Assembly: GCF_001718195.1 (NCBI RefSeq)
Contig: NZ_MCNV01000008.1
Coordinates: 245,807-309,806 of the forward strand
Source: Paraburkholderia nodosa
Lineage (GTDB): Bacteria; Pseudomonadota; Gammaproteobacteria; Burkholderiales; Burkholderiaceae
DNA: 64,000 nucleotides
Direction: 5' to 3'
Shown here: piece after piece, positions 17,721 through 25,899 of the stretch
Layout of the letters: each line of letters opens with the position of its first letter
Numbering within the stretch: the stretch's first letter is position 1
Notes under the pieces: model-generated
Told to the model about the DNA's origin: nothing
Seen by the model: the letters and a program-made list of their open reading frames with translations, nothing else
The model's database searches: none
Translations under genes and position numbers: made by a program

Positions 17721-18628
17721 TGCGCACAGTCGTCATTGTGTTGGCGCTGCTGGCCGCGACGCTCCTGCCGTGCGCCGCGCATGCGACCGTCACCGCCATC
17801 GACGACGCGGGCAACACCGTCACCCTCCCCGCGCCAGCGCAGCGCGTAGTGAGCCTCGCGCCCCACGTGACCGAGCTGCTCTACGCCGCAGGCGGCGGCG
17901 TGAAAGTGGTCGGCGCCGTGGCCTACAGCGACTACCCGCCCGAAGCGCAAAAAGTGCCGCGCGTGGGCGACAATCGCGCGCTCGACCTCGAGCGCATCGC
18001 CGCGCTCAAGCCCGACCTCATCGTGGTCTGGCGTCACGGCAACGCTCAGCAACAGCTCGATCGTCTGCGCGCGCTGCACGTCCCCCTCTTTTTCAGCGAG
18101 CCACACAAGCTCGACGATGTCGCGACCTCGCTCACGCGCCTCGGCGTGCTGCTCGGCACCGAAGACGCTGCGCAGGCCGCCGCGAATGCTTACCGCCGCG
18201 ACATCGCGCAGCTGCACGCGCGCTATGCGCAGCGCGCATCCGTGAGCGTGTTCTACGAAGTCTGGGATCAGCCGCTGATGACCATCAACGGCTCGCACAT
18301 GATCAGCGACGTGATCGCGCTCTGCGGCGGCCGCAACGTGTTCGCGGCCCTCGAACCGCTCGTGCCGACGGTATCGACGGAAGCCGTTCTCGCGGCCAAT
18401 CCCGATGCGATCGTCACCGCGTCGCAAGGCGCGACGTCGCCGGACCGCCCGCTGCCGGGCCTCGAGCGCTGGCGCGCCTGGCCAGCGCTAGCCGCCGTCG
18501 CGCGCGGCAATCTCTTCGCCATCGACGGCGATCTGCTCACGCGCCCCGCGCCGCGCATCGCCCAGGGCGCGGCGCAGTTGTGCGAGGATCTCGACCTCGC
18601 CCGCTCGCGCAACGCCGTGGCACATTGA
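17720..18628 (+). CDS. btuF: Periplasmic cobalamin-binding protein of an ABC importer
   Basis: A 302-residue protein with a clear signal peptide (VVIVLALLAATLLPCAAHA) and the class III binding-protein fold: RVVSLAPHVTELLYAAGGG, GAVAYSDYPPEAQKVPRVGD and YEVWDQPLMTINGSHMISDV are typical of BtuF/HutB-like cobalamin or corrinoid binders. It probably delivers cobalamin or cobinamide to the BtuC-BtuD pair encoded at 21115-23030 on the other strand. It is the last gene of the plus arm and ends 21 bases from the convergent cobC gene with no obvious hairpin. A heme or siderophore ligand is possible for the fold, but the setting argues for corrinoids. Confidence 0.86.
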   Translation: MRTVVIVLALLAATLLPCAAHATVTAIDDAGNTVTLPAPAQRVVSLAPHVTELLYAAGGGVKVVGAVAYSDYPPEAQKVPRVGDNRALDLERIAALKPDLIVVWRHGNAQQQLDRLRALHVPLFFSEPHKLDDVATSLTRLGVLLGTEDAAQAAANAYRRDIAQLHARYAQRASVSVFYEVWDQPLMTINGSHMISDVIALCGGRNVFAALEPLVPTVSTEAVLAANPDAIVTASQGATSPDRPLPGLERWRAWPALAAVARGNLFAIDGDLLTRPAPRIAQGAAQLCEDLDLARSRNAVAH

Positions 18629-18649
18629 TTCGGTCTCCGCAGCGACCCG

Positions 18650-19237
18650 CTAGGCGTTCCAGCGCGCGAGCAGCCAAACAGCGCTCGTCGAGTCGTATTG
18701 CAAATGCACGATGGCGCCCATCTCCAGCGGCCAGCGCACGCAACGCGCGAGCGGCATGCCGAGCGCGCGCGCCGTGACGGTGCGGATCACGCCCGCATGC
18801 GTAACGGCCCAAACGGTGCACTTCTCGCGCGCGTCGAGCGTATCGAACCAGCTGCTCACGCGCGCATCGAACTGCGCGACGCTCTCGCCGCCATGCTCGC
18901 GCGCGTGCTCGAAATTCGCGGCCCATGCGTCGATCTGCGCGCGTTCGATCGCGTCCCAGCGCTGCATCTCCCACGCGCCGAAATCCATCTCAGCGAGGCG
19001 TGCTTCGGCTTGCGGCGTATGGCCGCGCAGACGGCCGAGCGCCGCCGCCACGCTCGCGCAGCGCGTGAGCGGGCTCGTTTCGATACGCTGCGGTTCGCGC
19101 ACGCCGAGCGCCGCGATCCGCTCAGCGAGCGACGCGGCCTGCTGCGTCGCGTCGCCCGCGAGCGGCACATCGCTCGCGCCGTAGCAGACGCCCGCATCCA
19201 CCGCCACGGCGGGATGACGGATCAGAACGAGATCCAT
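18650..19237 (-). CDS. cobC: Alpha-ribazole phosphatase (histidine phosphatase family)
   Basis: A 195-residue histidine phosphatase. DLVLIRHPAV carries the catalytic RH, TSPLTRC the second Arg, and AVTHAGVIR the second His. It dephosphorylates alpha-ribazole phosphate or the cobalamin phosphate at the end of B12 assembly; the assignment within a large superfamily rests on its place directly after cobS, whose end it overlaps by 16 bases. Last gene of the minus arm. Confidence 0.88.
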   Translation of the reverse strand: MDLVLIRHPAVAVDAGVCYGASDVPLAGDATQQAASLAERIAALGVREPQRIETSPLTRCASVAAALGRLRGHTPQAEARLAEMDFGAWEMQRWDAIERAQIDAWAANFEHAREHGGESVAQFDARVSSWFDTLDAREKCTVWAVTHAGVIRTVTARALGMPLARCVRWPLEMGAIVHLQYDSTSAVWLLARWNA

Positions 19238-19998
19238 GCGAGTCCCACGAGGTAGATGGCGATCTCGAACACCTGTTGCGCCAAGCCGAGACAATCGCCC
19301 GTATAGCCGCCGATGCGCCGCACGAAGTAACGCCCCAGTGCATAGCGCAACACGGCGAGCACGCCGAGCGTCGCGACGCCCGCGCGCCAGTCGGGCGCAC
19401 CGGACCACACCGGCCAGAACAGCCACGGCAAGCCGAACACGCACGCGCACAGCCACGCGGGCATGCTCATGCGCTGCGCGACGGGCTTGGCCTTGCCCTC
19501 GGCACGCACATACTCGAGCGAGACGAGATAGCTGATCGCGCAAGCGCGGCTCGCGGCATGGCCGGCGATCATCAGCATCGCGGCGCGTGCCGGCGGCAGC
19601 GCCGCGAGCGTCTGCCACTTGAGCGCGAGGGCCACCACGAGACCGATCGCGCCAAATGCGCCGATGCGCGAATCGTGCATGATGCGCAGCACGTCTTCGC
19701 GGGCGTACGCGCCGCCGAATGCGTCGAGGCAGTCGGCGAGACCGTCTTCGTGAAAGGCGCCCGTCGCGAGGAGCGTGACGGCCATCGACAGCAGCACGGC
19801 CACGTTCGCCGGAAACACGCGCAACGCGGCGAGATAGACGAGCGCCGCGAGCGCGCCGATCAACGCGCCGACGAACGGAAAGTAACGCGCCGCCGCGTTG
19901 AGCCAGGCGGGCTCGAAGCCCACCCAGCGCGGCACCGGCACGCGCGTGAAATAGCCGAGCGCCGTGAAGAAATAACGCAGCTCCGCAAGCGGATTCAT
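19222..19998 (-). CDS. cobS: Adenosylcobinamide-GDP ribazoletransferase (cobalamin synthase)
   Basis: A 258-residue polytopic membrane protein. FFTALGYFTRVPVPRWVGF at the N terminus and GAFHEDGLADCLDAFGGAYAREDVLRIMHDSRIGAFGAIGL, with its Asp-rich metal-binding residues, are hallmarks of CobS/CobV, which joins the GDP-activated corrinoid to alpha-ribazole. It starts ten bases after the cobT stop, so it is co-transcribed with cobT and cobC. Confidence 0.96.
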   Translation of the reverse strand: MNPLAELRYFFTALGYFTRVPVPRWVGFEPAWLNAAARYFPFVGALIGALAALVYLAALRVFPANVAVLLSMAVTLLATGAFHEDGLADCLDAFGGAYAREDVLRIMHDSRIGAFGAIGLVVALALKWQTLAALPPARAAMLMIAGHAASRACAISYLVSLEYVRAEGKAKPVAQRMSMPAWLCACVFGLPWLFWPVWSGAPDWRAGVATLGVLAVLRYALGRYFVRRIGGYTGDCLGLAQQVFEIAIYLVGLAWISF

Positions 19999-20008
19999 CG
20001 CGCGACGC

Positions 20009-21073
20009 TCAGGCGTGGCGATCACTGCGATTGTCGACGCCGGCCGACTCGAAGCTCGCCATGTCGTTGAGGAACGCGACCGCCGCGCGCAGCAGCGGCA
20101 CCGCCAGCGCCGCGCCCGTGCCCTCGCCCAGACGCAGGTCGAGCGTAAGCAGTTCGCGCGCGCCGAAGTGATCGAGCATGCGACGGTGCCCCGCTTCGTT
20201 CGATGCGTGCGCAAACACGCAGTAGTCGCGCACGTTCGGCGCGAGCGAGTCGGCCACGAGCAGCGCCGAGGTGGCGATGAAGCCGTCGACGAGAATCGCC
20301 ATGCGCGAGCGCGCCGCTTCGAGATATGCGCCCGCCATCATCGCGATTTCGAAGCCGCCGAACGCGGCGAGCACGTCGAGCGGCTCGCGCGCATCGGCGT
20401 GATGCGCGAGCGCCGCCGCGAGCACATTGCGCTTTTTCGCGAGGCCCGCATTGTCGAGGCCCGTGCCGCGCCCGACGCATTCATCGATCGGCACGCCGCA
20501 CAACCGGCTCATCAGGCACGCGGCCGACGACGTGTTCGCAATGCCCATTTCGCCAAAGCCGATCACGTTCGTGCCGAGCGCCGCGTGATGACGCACGCGC
20601 TCGGCGCCCGCCGCAAGCGCGGCGAGGGCTTCGTCGCGCGTCATGGCGCGCTCGTGCGCAAAGTTGCGCGTGCCGGCCGCGATGGGCACATCGACGAGTG
20701 TCGGCGACGGCGGCAGCGGCGACGCCACGCCCGCGTTGACGACTTCGAGCGTGAGTCCCGCCACGCTGCTGAACACGTTGATCGCCGCGCCCCCTGCCAC
20801 GAAGTTCGCGACCATCTGCGCGGTCACGGCCTGCGGGTAAGGGCTCACGCCTTCGGCGGCGATGCCGTGGTCGCCTGCGAAGACGATCATCACGGGACGC
20901 TCGACGCTCGGGCGCGTCGTGCCCTGGATCATGCCGAGCTGGCGCGCCAGGGTTTCGAGGCGGCCGAGACTGCCGGGCGGTTTGGTCTTCGTGTCGATGA
21001 GGCGTTGCAGTTCGTCGCGCAACGAGAGATCGAGCGGTTCGACGGCGAGCAGTTCGGTAAGCGATGACGTCAT
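20009..21073 (-). CDS. cobT: Nicotinate-nucleotide--dimethylbenzimidazole phosphoribosyltransferase
   Basis: A 354-residue enzyme making alpha-ribazole phosphate from DMB and nicotinate mononucleotide. TKPPGSLGRLETLARQLG, VFAGDHGIAAEGVSPYPQAVT, GFGEMGIANTSSAA and the catalytic Glu in the GEGTGAALAVPLL region are all visible. The ATG at 21073 begins MTSSLTELLAV. It follows btuD by about 40 bases on the same strand, supporting a single btuC-btuD-cobT-cobS-cobC transcript of uptake plus lower-ligand assembly. Confidence 0.96.
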   Translation of the reverse strand: MTSSLTELLAVEPLDLSLRDELQRLIDTKTKPPGSLGRLETLARQLGMIQGTTRPSVERPVMIVFAGDHGIAAEGVSPYPQAVTAQMVANFVAGGAAINVFSSVAGLTLEVVNAGVASPLPPSPTLVDVPIAAGTRNFAHERAMTRDEALAALAAGAERVRHHAALGTNVIGFGEMGIANTSSAACLMSRLCGVPIDECVGRGTGLDNAGLAKKRNVLAAALAHHADAREPLDVLAAFGGFEIAMMAGAYLEAARSRMAILVDGFIATSALLVADSLAPNVRDYCVFAHASNEAGHRRMLDHFGARELLTLDLRLGEGTGAALAVPLLRAAVAFLNDMASFESAGVDNRSDRHA

Positions 21074-21114
21074 GGTGTATTTCGTTTCAAAGTGATGCGG
21101 GCGACAGCGGCGCA

Positions 21115-21948
21115 CTAGTGCACGCCGTTCGATCCCGGCGAATGCGGTGATGAAGATGTCGGTACGAGTGCTGGTACAAGCGCCTCGTGCGCGCCCTCGC
21201 GTATCAGCACGAGCGGATGTCCGAATGCGGCGCTCGCGCGTTCCGGCGTGAGCACATCGCGCACGGGGCCCGCGTGAAAACCGCCGCGGCCGTCGAGCAG
21301 GAGCGCGTGCGTCGCGAAGCGCCGCGCAAGATTGAGATCGTGGCACGAAAACAGCACGGCGCGCGCCTCACTGCGCACCCAGTGCGAGAGCGCTTCGAGA
21401 CACGCAATCTGATGATGCAGGTCCAGATGGGCGAGCGGCTCGTCGAGCAGCAGGAGCGGCGCGCCCTGACACAGCGCGGCGGCAAGCGCGACGCGCTGGC
21501 GCTCGCCGCCAGAGAGCGACAGCACATCGCGCGCCGCGAACGCTTCGAGGCCGAGCGTGGCGAGCGCGGCGTGCGCGGCGGCGCGATCGGCATCGGCTTC
21601 CCAACCCCAGCCGGAAAGATGCGGGTAGCGATTGAGCAGCACGGTGTCGATCACGCTCGCGCTGAAGGCGTCGCGCTGGTCCTGCGGCATCAGCGCGCGA
21701 CGCTGCGCGAGGCGCACCGGCGGCCACTGTGCGAGCGCGATGCCCTCGACTTCGACACGTCCCGCCGAGGGCTCGCCAAGGCCCGCGAGCGCGCCGATCA
21801 GTGTGGTCTTGCCCGCGCCATTTGCGCCCGCCACACACCAGATTTCGCCGGCGGCAAACTTTTGCGTGAGCGATTCCACGAGCGTGCGCGCGCCCGCGCG
21901 CAACGTGAGCGCGTGGACCGCGAGCAGGGGGGGATGCGCATCGCTCAT
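21115..21948 (-). CDS. btuD: ABC transporter ATP-binding protein, cobalamin/corrinoid import
   Basis: A 277-residue ATPase: Walker A GANGAGKTTLIGALAG, Q loop in LMPQDQRDAFSASV, signature LSLSGGERQRVALAAAL, Walker B PLLLLDEPLAHLDL and switch His in FSCHDLNLARR. The dimension and the layout match the FecE/BtuD class of importers. It overlaps the permease gene by four bases (ATGA). The substrate is assigned from context; siderophore transport is the main alternative for this class. Confidence 0.88.
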   Translation of the reverse strand: MSDAHPPLLAVHALTLRAGARTLVESLTQKFAAGEIWCVAGANGAGKTTLIGALAGLGEPSAGRVEVEGIALAQWPPVRLAQRRALMPQDQRDAFSASVIDTVLLNRYPHLSGWGWEADADRAAAHAALATLGLEAFAARDVLSLSGGERQRVALAAALCQGAPLLLLDEPLAHLDLHHQIACLEALSHWVRSEARAVLFSCHDLNLARRFATHALLLDGRGGFHAGPVRDVLTPERASAAFGHPLVLIREGAHEALVPALVPTSSSPHSPGSNGVH

Positions 21949-23030
21949 CGTCCGCGCCTCGCGAGCAGCATCCACAGGAATACCGGCACGCCCGCGAGCG
22001 CGGTCACAACGCCCACCGGCAACTGCGCGGGCGCCGCCACCGTACGCGCGACGAGGTCCGCGCCCATCACGGCCACGCCGCCCGCGAGCGCGGCGGCCGG
22101 CACGAGCATGCGCTGGTCGTTGCCGAACGCGAGGCGCAGCATGTGGGGCACGACGAGCCCCACGAAGCCGATGGTGCCGCCCGTCGTCACGGCAGCGGCC
22201 GCCGCGAGCGACGCGGCAAGATAAATGCCCACGCGCAGACGCAGCACCGGCACACCGAGCGCCTGCGCGGCAGCGTCGCCGCGCAGCAGCACGTTGAGCA
22301 TTGGCGCGGCGGGCACGATGCACGCAAGGACCACGCCAAGCGTTGCGAGCGCGGGCCATGGCATGCCCGCGCCATTGAGGTCGCCCGTGAGCCAGAACAG
22401 CATGCCGCGCAGGCGCGTGTCGGGCGCGAGCGTGAGCAGCAGTGTGATCAATGCGCCCCAGCCTGCCGCCGTCACCGCGCCCGTCAGGAGCAGCCGCGGC
22501 GAGCTGTCTTGCGGCTCGCCGCGCCACAACTCGCGGCGCGCGAGGCCGAGCACGAGCAGGATCGAAACGAACGCACCCGCACACGCGCTCGCCTGCACGC
22601 CCCACCACGCCACGCCAGCGATCATCGCCACGAGTGCGAATGCGGCAGCGCCGCCAGACACACCGAGCACGTAGGGCTCCGCAAGCGGATTGCGCAGCAG
22701 CACCTGCAGCAGCGCGCCCGCCAGCGCGAGCAGGCCGCCGCATGCAAACCCCGCCAACGCGCGCGGCAAGCGCAGCGTACGCACGATTTCGATCGCCACG
22801 TCCGGCGCGCCGTGCACGTCATGCGTGGGAGCGAGCGCCGCCAGCGCCTGCGCAAACGTCACGCTCACGCTGCCGGTTGCGAGCGATGCAGCGAACACCA
22901 CGAGCGCCACGGCTGCGAGCGCGGCCCAGATCATGCATGCACGGCGCGCGCTCATCGAGCGGCGCGGCAGCGCGTGTATCGGCGGCACGGGCGGCACAGC
23001 ATGGGACTCATCGCGGCTCATGGAACGCAT
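21945..23030 (-). CDS. btuC: Cobalamin-type ABC transporter permease (BtuC/FecCD family)
   Basis: A 361-residue membrane protein with about nine to ten hydrophobic segments. RTLRLPRALAGFACGGLLALAGALLQVLLRNPLAEPYVLGVSGGAA and GTIGFVGLVVPHMLRLAFG are diagnostic of the FecCD/BtuC family. Two in-frame ATGs (23030 and 23021) lie close together; the first is given. First gene of the minus arm. The upstream 364 bases were read for a cobalamin riboswitch and none was recognised. No TonB-dependent receptor gene lies nearby. Confidence 0.9.
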   Translation of the reverse strand: MRSMSRDESHAVPPVPPIHALPRRSMSARRACMIWAALAAVALVVFAASLATGSVSVTFAQALAALAPTHDVHGAPDVAIEIVRTLRLPRALAGFACGGLLALAGALLQVLLRNPLAEPYVLGVSGGAAAFALVAMIAGVAWWGVQASACAGAFVSILLVLGLARRELWRGEPQDSSPRLLLTGAVTAAGWGALITLLLTLAPDTRLRGMLFWLTGDLNGAGMPWPALATLGVVLACIVPAAPMLNVLLRGDAAAQALGVPVLRLRVGIYLAASLAAAAAVTTGGTIGFVGLVVPHMLRLAFGNDQRMLVPAAALAGGVAVMGADLVARTVAAPAQLPVGVVTALAGVPVFLWMLLARRGR

Positions 23031-23394
23031 CGGGGAACTCGGCAGCGGATTTCAATCAAGCTCGCACAAAAAGACAGCAGGGGTATAGCAGGCCACGACA
23101 GAGCGCAGTATTTTGGTCGCCAGGGATTCTGCATGACGTGGCATAAGCCGTTCGCGAAAGCACTGGCAAAAGACCATGAATCCGTGATGTTATAACGCGC
23201 AGACCACGATCGAGACGATGCGCTGCGCGCGCGGCCTTGGCAAATTACGTTCCTGCCCAGCGTATGCAACACACGTAGCGAGGGTTTCGGGCCTGATTCC
23301 GGTAAGAAGCCGGGTTGTTACGTCTGGAAACGACACAATTATCAAAATACGCGTTAATCCGCGCTAGAATGCCTGTCTTTAGAGGACGCAGCAC
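23031..23394. promoter_or_regulatory. 364-base divergent region between btuC and the zapB-like gene
   Basis: No gene is seen. TAGAAT at 23365-23370 is a plausible -10 for the plus-strand zap operon, 25 bases before its start, next to the AT-rich segment 23331-23355. On the btuC side neither the B12 box nor the CCGCAACTGT-like core of cobalamin riboswitches was found on either strand. Confidence 0.45.
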
Positions 23395-23748
23395 ATGCTC
23401 AACGAACTCGAAACACTCTCACAAAACATCGGGCGGCTGATCGAGATTAATCAGCGCCAACACGAAGCACGCCTCGCACTCGAAGAGCAACTCGCGCAGC
23501 TGCGTGCGCAATGCGACGAAACACGCACCGAACTCGAACAGGTCCGCGAGGAGCGCGCCGCGCTGCAGGCAGAGCGCGATGCACTCTCGGCCAAGATCGA
23601 CGATGCGCAGGTGCGTCTGAACGCGATCCTCGAAAAGCTGCCACGCGCACGCGCAGGTAACGAGCGCGACAACCAGCTCGATCTGCTCGAGCCGTCGCAG
23701 AGCACCGACGACGACAGCAACGCGGCCCGCCACGGAGAAAATGCATGA
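23395..23748 (+). CDS. ZapB-like coiled-coil protein encoded upstream of zapA
   Basis: A 117-residue protein, almost entirely a charged helix with heptad spacing (LIEINQRQHEARLALEEQLAQLRAQ; ELEQVREERAALQAERDALSAKIDDAQ) and a polar tail. It resembles the short coiled-coil proteins encoded before zapA in beta-proteobacteria. AGAGGA precedes the ATG. Its stop overlaps the zapA start (ATGA), suggesting a role with ZapA at the FtsZ ring, like ZapB; this is inferred from coupling and coiled-coil character, not from strong sequence identity. Confidence 0.7.
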   Translation: MLNELETLSQNIGRLIEINQRQHEARLALEEQLAQLRAQCDETRTELEQVREERAALQAERDALSAKIDDAQVRLNAILEKLPRARAGNERDNQLDLLEPSQSTDDDSNAARHGENA

Positions 23749-24059
23749 CCACCAAGCAGATCGAAGCGACGATACTCGGCCAAACCTATCGCCTCGTCTG
23801 TTCGCCGGAAACGGAACAGGCACTGCTCGAAGCCGTGGCGCGCGTGGACGCCGAAATGTCGAAGATCCGCAATCACAGCAACGTGCGCGGCACCGATCGC
23901 ATCGCCGTCATGGCGGCGCTCTCGCTCGCCTCGGAACTGCTGCGCCTGCAAACCAGCGTGCGTCACGGGGAAGCATTCCCAGCCGAAGAAATCCGTCGTA
24001 CAATGCGCCAAATGAACGAACAACTCGGCGCTGTCATTCATCAGTACGGTGTGCAATAA
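23745..24059 (+). CDS. zapA: Cell division protein ZapA
   Basis: A 104-residue FtsZ-associated protein. MTTKQIEATILGQTYRLVCSPETEQALLEAVARVD is the ZapA N-terminal globular domain, and DRIAVMAALSLASELLRLQ starts the dimerising helix. ZapA bundles FtsZ filaments and stabilises the division ring. It is translationally coupled to the preceding coiled-coil gene, and the 6S RNA gene lies downstream, the usual order in proteobacteria. Confidence 0.94.
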   Translation: MTTKQIEATILGQTYRLVCSPETEQALLEAVARVDAEMSKIRNHSNVRGTDRIAVMAALSLASELLRLQTSVRHGEAFPAEEIRRTMRQMNEQLGAVIHQYGVQ

Positions 24060-24187
24060 GCGCTGATGTACACCGCGGTTGTAAGCCGCAGTATTACGCA
24101 GCAACGTGCGGTATGATGTTGTTCAAAGGTAGCGTTGATTTGTTTAGAAACGCGCGTTTCTAAACACGCTGCCAACCAGTTTAGTCA
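24060..24187 (+). promoter_or_regulatory. zapA-6S RNA spacer holding the presumed 6S promoter
   Basis: 128 bases without an open frame of interest. The expected -10 position for a 6S start near 24188 falls at AGTTTAGT (about 24178-24185); the -35 position lies within the palindrome's right half (TTTCTA). The box match is poor, so the exact start is uncertain. Confidence 0.35.
24142..24165. promoter_or_regulatory. Perfect 24-bp palindrome upstream of the 6S RNA gene
   Basis: GTTTAGAAACGC is followed directly by its reverse complement GCGTTTCTAAAC, with no spacer and no mismatch. AGCGT (24131-24135) and ACGCT (24166-24170) extend the symmetry. It ends about 22-25 bases before the likely 6S 5' end, where a -35 box would sit. 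No T tract follows, so it does not look like a zapA terminator. A binding site for a dimeric regulator is the best reading. Confidence 0.6.
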
Positions 24188-24368
24188 GCTTCCCTGCCTG
24201 GTTCGCCAAGGTCATATATTCCTTGAACCAATGCCATGTGCACGGTTGCGGAAATTTGTAGCACGGGCGTGCGCGTCACACAGTCTGATGTACCCGAAGT
24301 GCTGCTAACTGCGACCAATTCTGAACCCTCGGTTCAGGATGCCGGCCTAGCGGCTATGGCGGGGACCT
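24188..24368 (+). ncRNA. ssrS: 6S RNA
   Basis: A roughly 180-base non-coding RNA directly after zapA, the standard place. The ends close as a helix: TTCCCTGCC near 24190 pairs with GGCGGGGAC at 24358-24366. TTCCTTGAACCA (24219-24230) and CTGAACCCTCGGTTCAG near the 3' side match the conserved sequence blocks, and GCCGGCCTAGCGGC lies where the closing stem is found. 6S RNA mimics an open promoter and holds sigma-70 RNA polymerase in stationary phase. Ends are approximate. A short open frame runs through it but is not credible. It is followed by a strong terminator. Confidence 0.85.
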
Positions 24369-24374
24369 ATTCAA

Positions 24375-24410
24375 ACGGCATCGGACCACAGTCCGATGCC
24401 GTTTTCCTTT
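24375..24410 (+). terminator. Strong rho-independent terminator after 6S RNA
   Basis: ACGGCATCGGAC (24375-24386), loop CACA, GTCCGATGCCGT (24391-24402), then TTTCCTTT: a perfect 12-bp stem with a T-rich tail. Confidence 0.9.
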
Positions 24411-24482
24411 GTGCGGCGTGCATTGGCGACTTTCGCGGCATGCACGCTCGCCCCTCCCCCCTTTCGACGTGAACTTCGACTC

Positions 24483-24941
24483 ATGCGCTACTGGCTGATG
24501 AAGTCCGAACCCGACGAAGCAAGCATCGACGACCTCGCAAACGCGCCGCAGCGCACGCTGCCCTGGACCGGCGTCCGAAACTACCAGGCGCGCAATTTCA
24601 TGCGCGACACCATGCAGCAAGGCGACGGCGTGCTGTTCTACCACTCGAGCTGCCCCGAGCCCGGCATCGCAGGCATCGCGCAGGTGTCGTCCACGGCCTA
24701 CCCCGATCCCACGCAGTTCGATCCGAAAAGCCCTTACTACGACGCGAAATCGACGCACGAGAATCCGCGCTGGATGCTCGTCGACGTCGTATTCAAGAAG
24801 AAGTGCCCGCTGATTTCTCTCGCCGCCTTGCGCGAGCACGAGGAACTCGCGGACATGCGCGTGCTCGCCAAGGGCAACCGCCTCTCGATCACGCCGGTCA
24901 CCACGGCCGAGTGGAACTTCATCACGAAACATCTGATGTGA
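24483..24941 (+). CDS. EVE domain-containing protein
   Basis: A 152-residue PUA-like protein: MRYWLMKSEPDEASIDDLAN, TGVRNYQARNFMRDTMQQGDGVLFYHSSCPEPGIAGIAQV and PRWMLVDVVFKKKCPLISL are the EVE family blocks. EVE domains bind modified bases (in RNA or DNA); the aromatic cage residues in the WTGVRNYQARN and YHS regions are present. The start MRYWLMKSEP is the usual N terminus; an in-frame ATG at 24396 lies within the 6S terminator and is rejected. A stand-alone EVE gene after 6S RNA is common in this lineage; its specific role is unknown. Confidence 0.93.
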   Translation: MRYWLMKSEPDEASIDDLANAPQRTLPWTGVRNYQARNFMRDTMQQGDGVLFYHSSCPEPGIAGIAQVSSTAYPDPTQFDPKSPYYDAKSTHENPRWMLVDVVFKKKCPLISLAALREHEELADMRVLAKGNRLSITPVTTAEWNFITKHLM

Positions 24942-25064
24942 TGCGGTTCGGCCTCGATGGCCGGCACGCATACAGCATTCGTGCGCGACTTCAAGCACAA
25001 TCGCGCACAGTCGCGCGTCACAACAGATGCCTCGCGCGCGACGCCAGTTCTGCAAGGAGCCTCA

Positions 25065-25799
25065 ATGAACCGAAAAACCGTCGTCACGCTCGCCGCCGCA
25101 TTGGCTGCCGCCCTCCCCCTCGCCCTGACGCTCGCACCCGGCGCCGCGTTCGCACAGAGCGACGCGCGCTTGCAGCAGCCCTCGGGCGTGCTTTCGCTGT
25201 CCGCGCAGGCGAGCGCCGAAGTGCCTCAGGACGTCGTCAACATTACGCTGTTCTACGAACAGGAAGCGAACGATCCCGCCTCGCTCACCGCGACGCTCAA
25301 TCAGCGCGCCGACTCCGCGCTTCAACGGGCCAGAGGCGTCGCGGGCGTGACCGCGCACTCGGGCCAGTTCTCGATCTTCCCTTCGACGGATCGCGACGGG
25401 CGCATCTCCGCCTGGCGCGGCCGCACGGAAGTCGTCCTCGAGTCGCATGATTTCGCGGCGGCATCGAAGCTCGCCGGCGATCTCTCGTCGATCATGCAGG
25501 TGGGCAACGTGCAATTCTCGCTGTCCCCCGAAGCGCAGCGCGCCGCCGAGCAAAAACTTTCGGGCCAGGCCATTGCCTCGTTCCGCGACCAGGCCCTCTC
25601 GGCCACGCGCGCGTTCGGCTACAGCAGCTACTCGATTCGCGACGTGAACGTGGGGCACTCGGGCGTGATGCCGCGCCCCATGATGATGATGAGCGCACGC
25701 GCGGCTTCGGCTGACGCGAAGATGTCGTCGCCCGTGCCGCTCGAAGGCGGCACGTCCACGGTGACGGTCAACGTTTCCGGCTCGGTGCAGATGAAGTAA
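25065..25799 (+). CDS. SIMPL domain (DUF541) periplasmic protein
   Basis: A 244-residue exported protein. A signal peptide (MNRKTVVTLAAALAAALPLALTLAPGAAFAQ) is preceded by AAGGAG. The mature part begins GVLSLSAQASAEVPQDVVNITLFYEQEA, the SIMPL/DUF541 motif, and ends with a beta strand STVTVNVSGSVQMK, the usual finish of the family. The fold forms periplasmic or surface oligomers; some members protect against oxidative stress. An unusual Met-rich stretch, VMPRPMMMMSARAA, lies near residue 205. It ends at a bidirectional terminator shared with lgt. Confidence 0.9.
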   Translation: MNRKTVVTLAAALAAALPLALTLAPGAAFAQSDARLQQPSGVLSLSAQASAEVPQDVVNITLFYEQEANDPASLTATLNQRADSALQRARGVAGVTAHSGQFSIFPSTDRDGRISAWRGRTEVVLESHDFAAASKLAGDLSSIMQVGNVQFSLSPEAQRAAEQKLSGQAIASFRDQALSATRAFGYSSYSIRDVNVGHSGVMPRPMMMMSARAASADAKMSSPVPLEGGTSTVTVNVSGSVQMK

Positions 25800-25832
25800 G
25801 GCGCGCCATACGAGCCACGCAAGCACGCAAGT

Positions 25833-25864
25833 AAAAAGGCCACGGTGAAAACCGTGGCCTTTTT
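25833..25864. terminator. Bidirectional terminator between the SIMPL gene and lgt
   Basis: AAAAAGGCCACGGT, loop GAAA, ACCGTGGCCTTTTT: a perfect stem with A tract and T tract on the two sides, between convergent genes. Confidence 0.92.
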
Positions 25865-25899
25865 CATGGGCTAAAACGCGAGGTGCGTTCGCGCGCGTG

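Noticed and set aside
23031..23394. Cobalamin riboswitch upstream of btuC
   Set aside because: Neither the B12 box nor the CCGCAACTGT-like core or paired elements were found on either strand; CACTGGC at about 23160 is isolated.
24236..24472. A 78-codon frame inside the 6S RNA region
   Set aside because: Overlaps the 6S RNA and its terminator; no ribosome site and no recognisable product.
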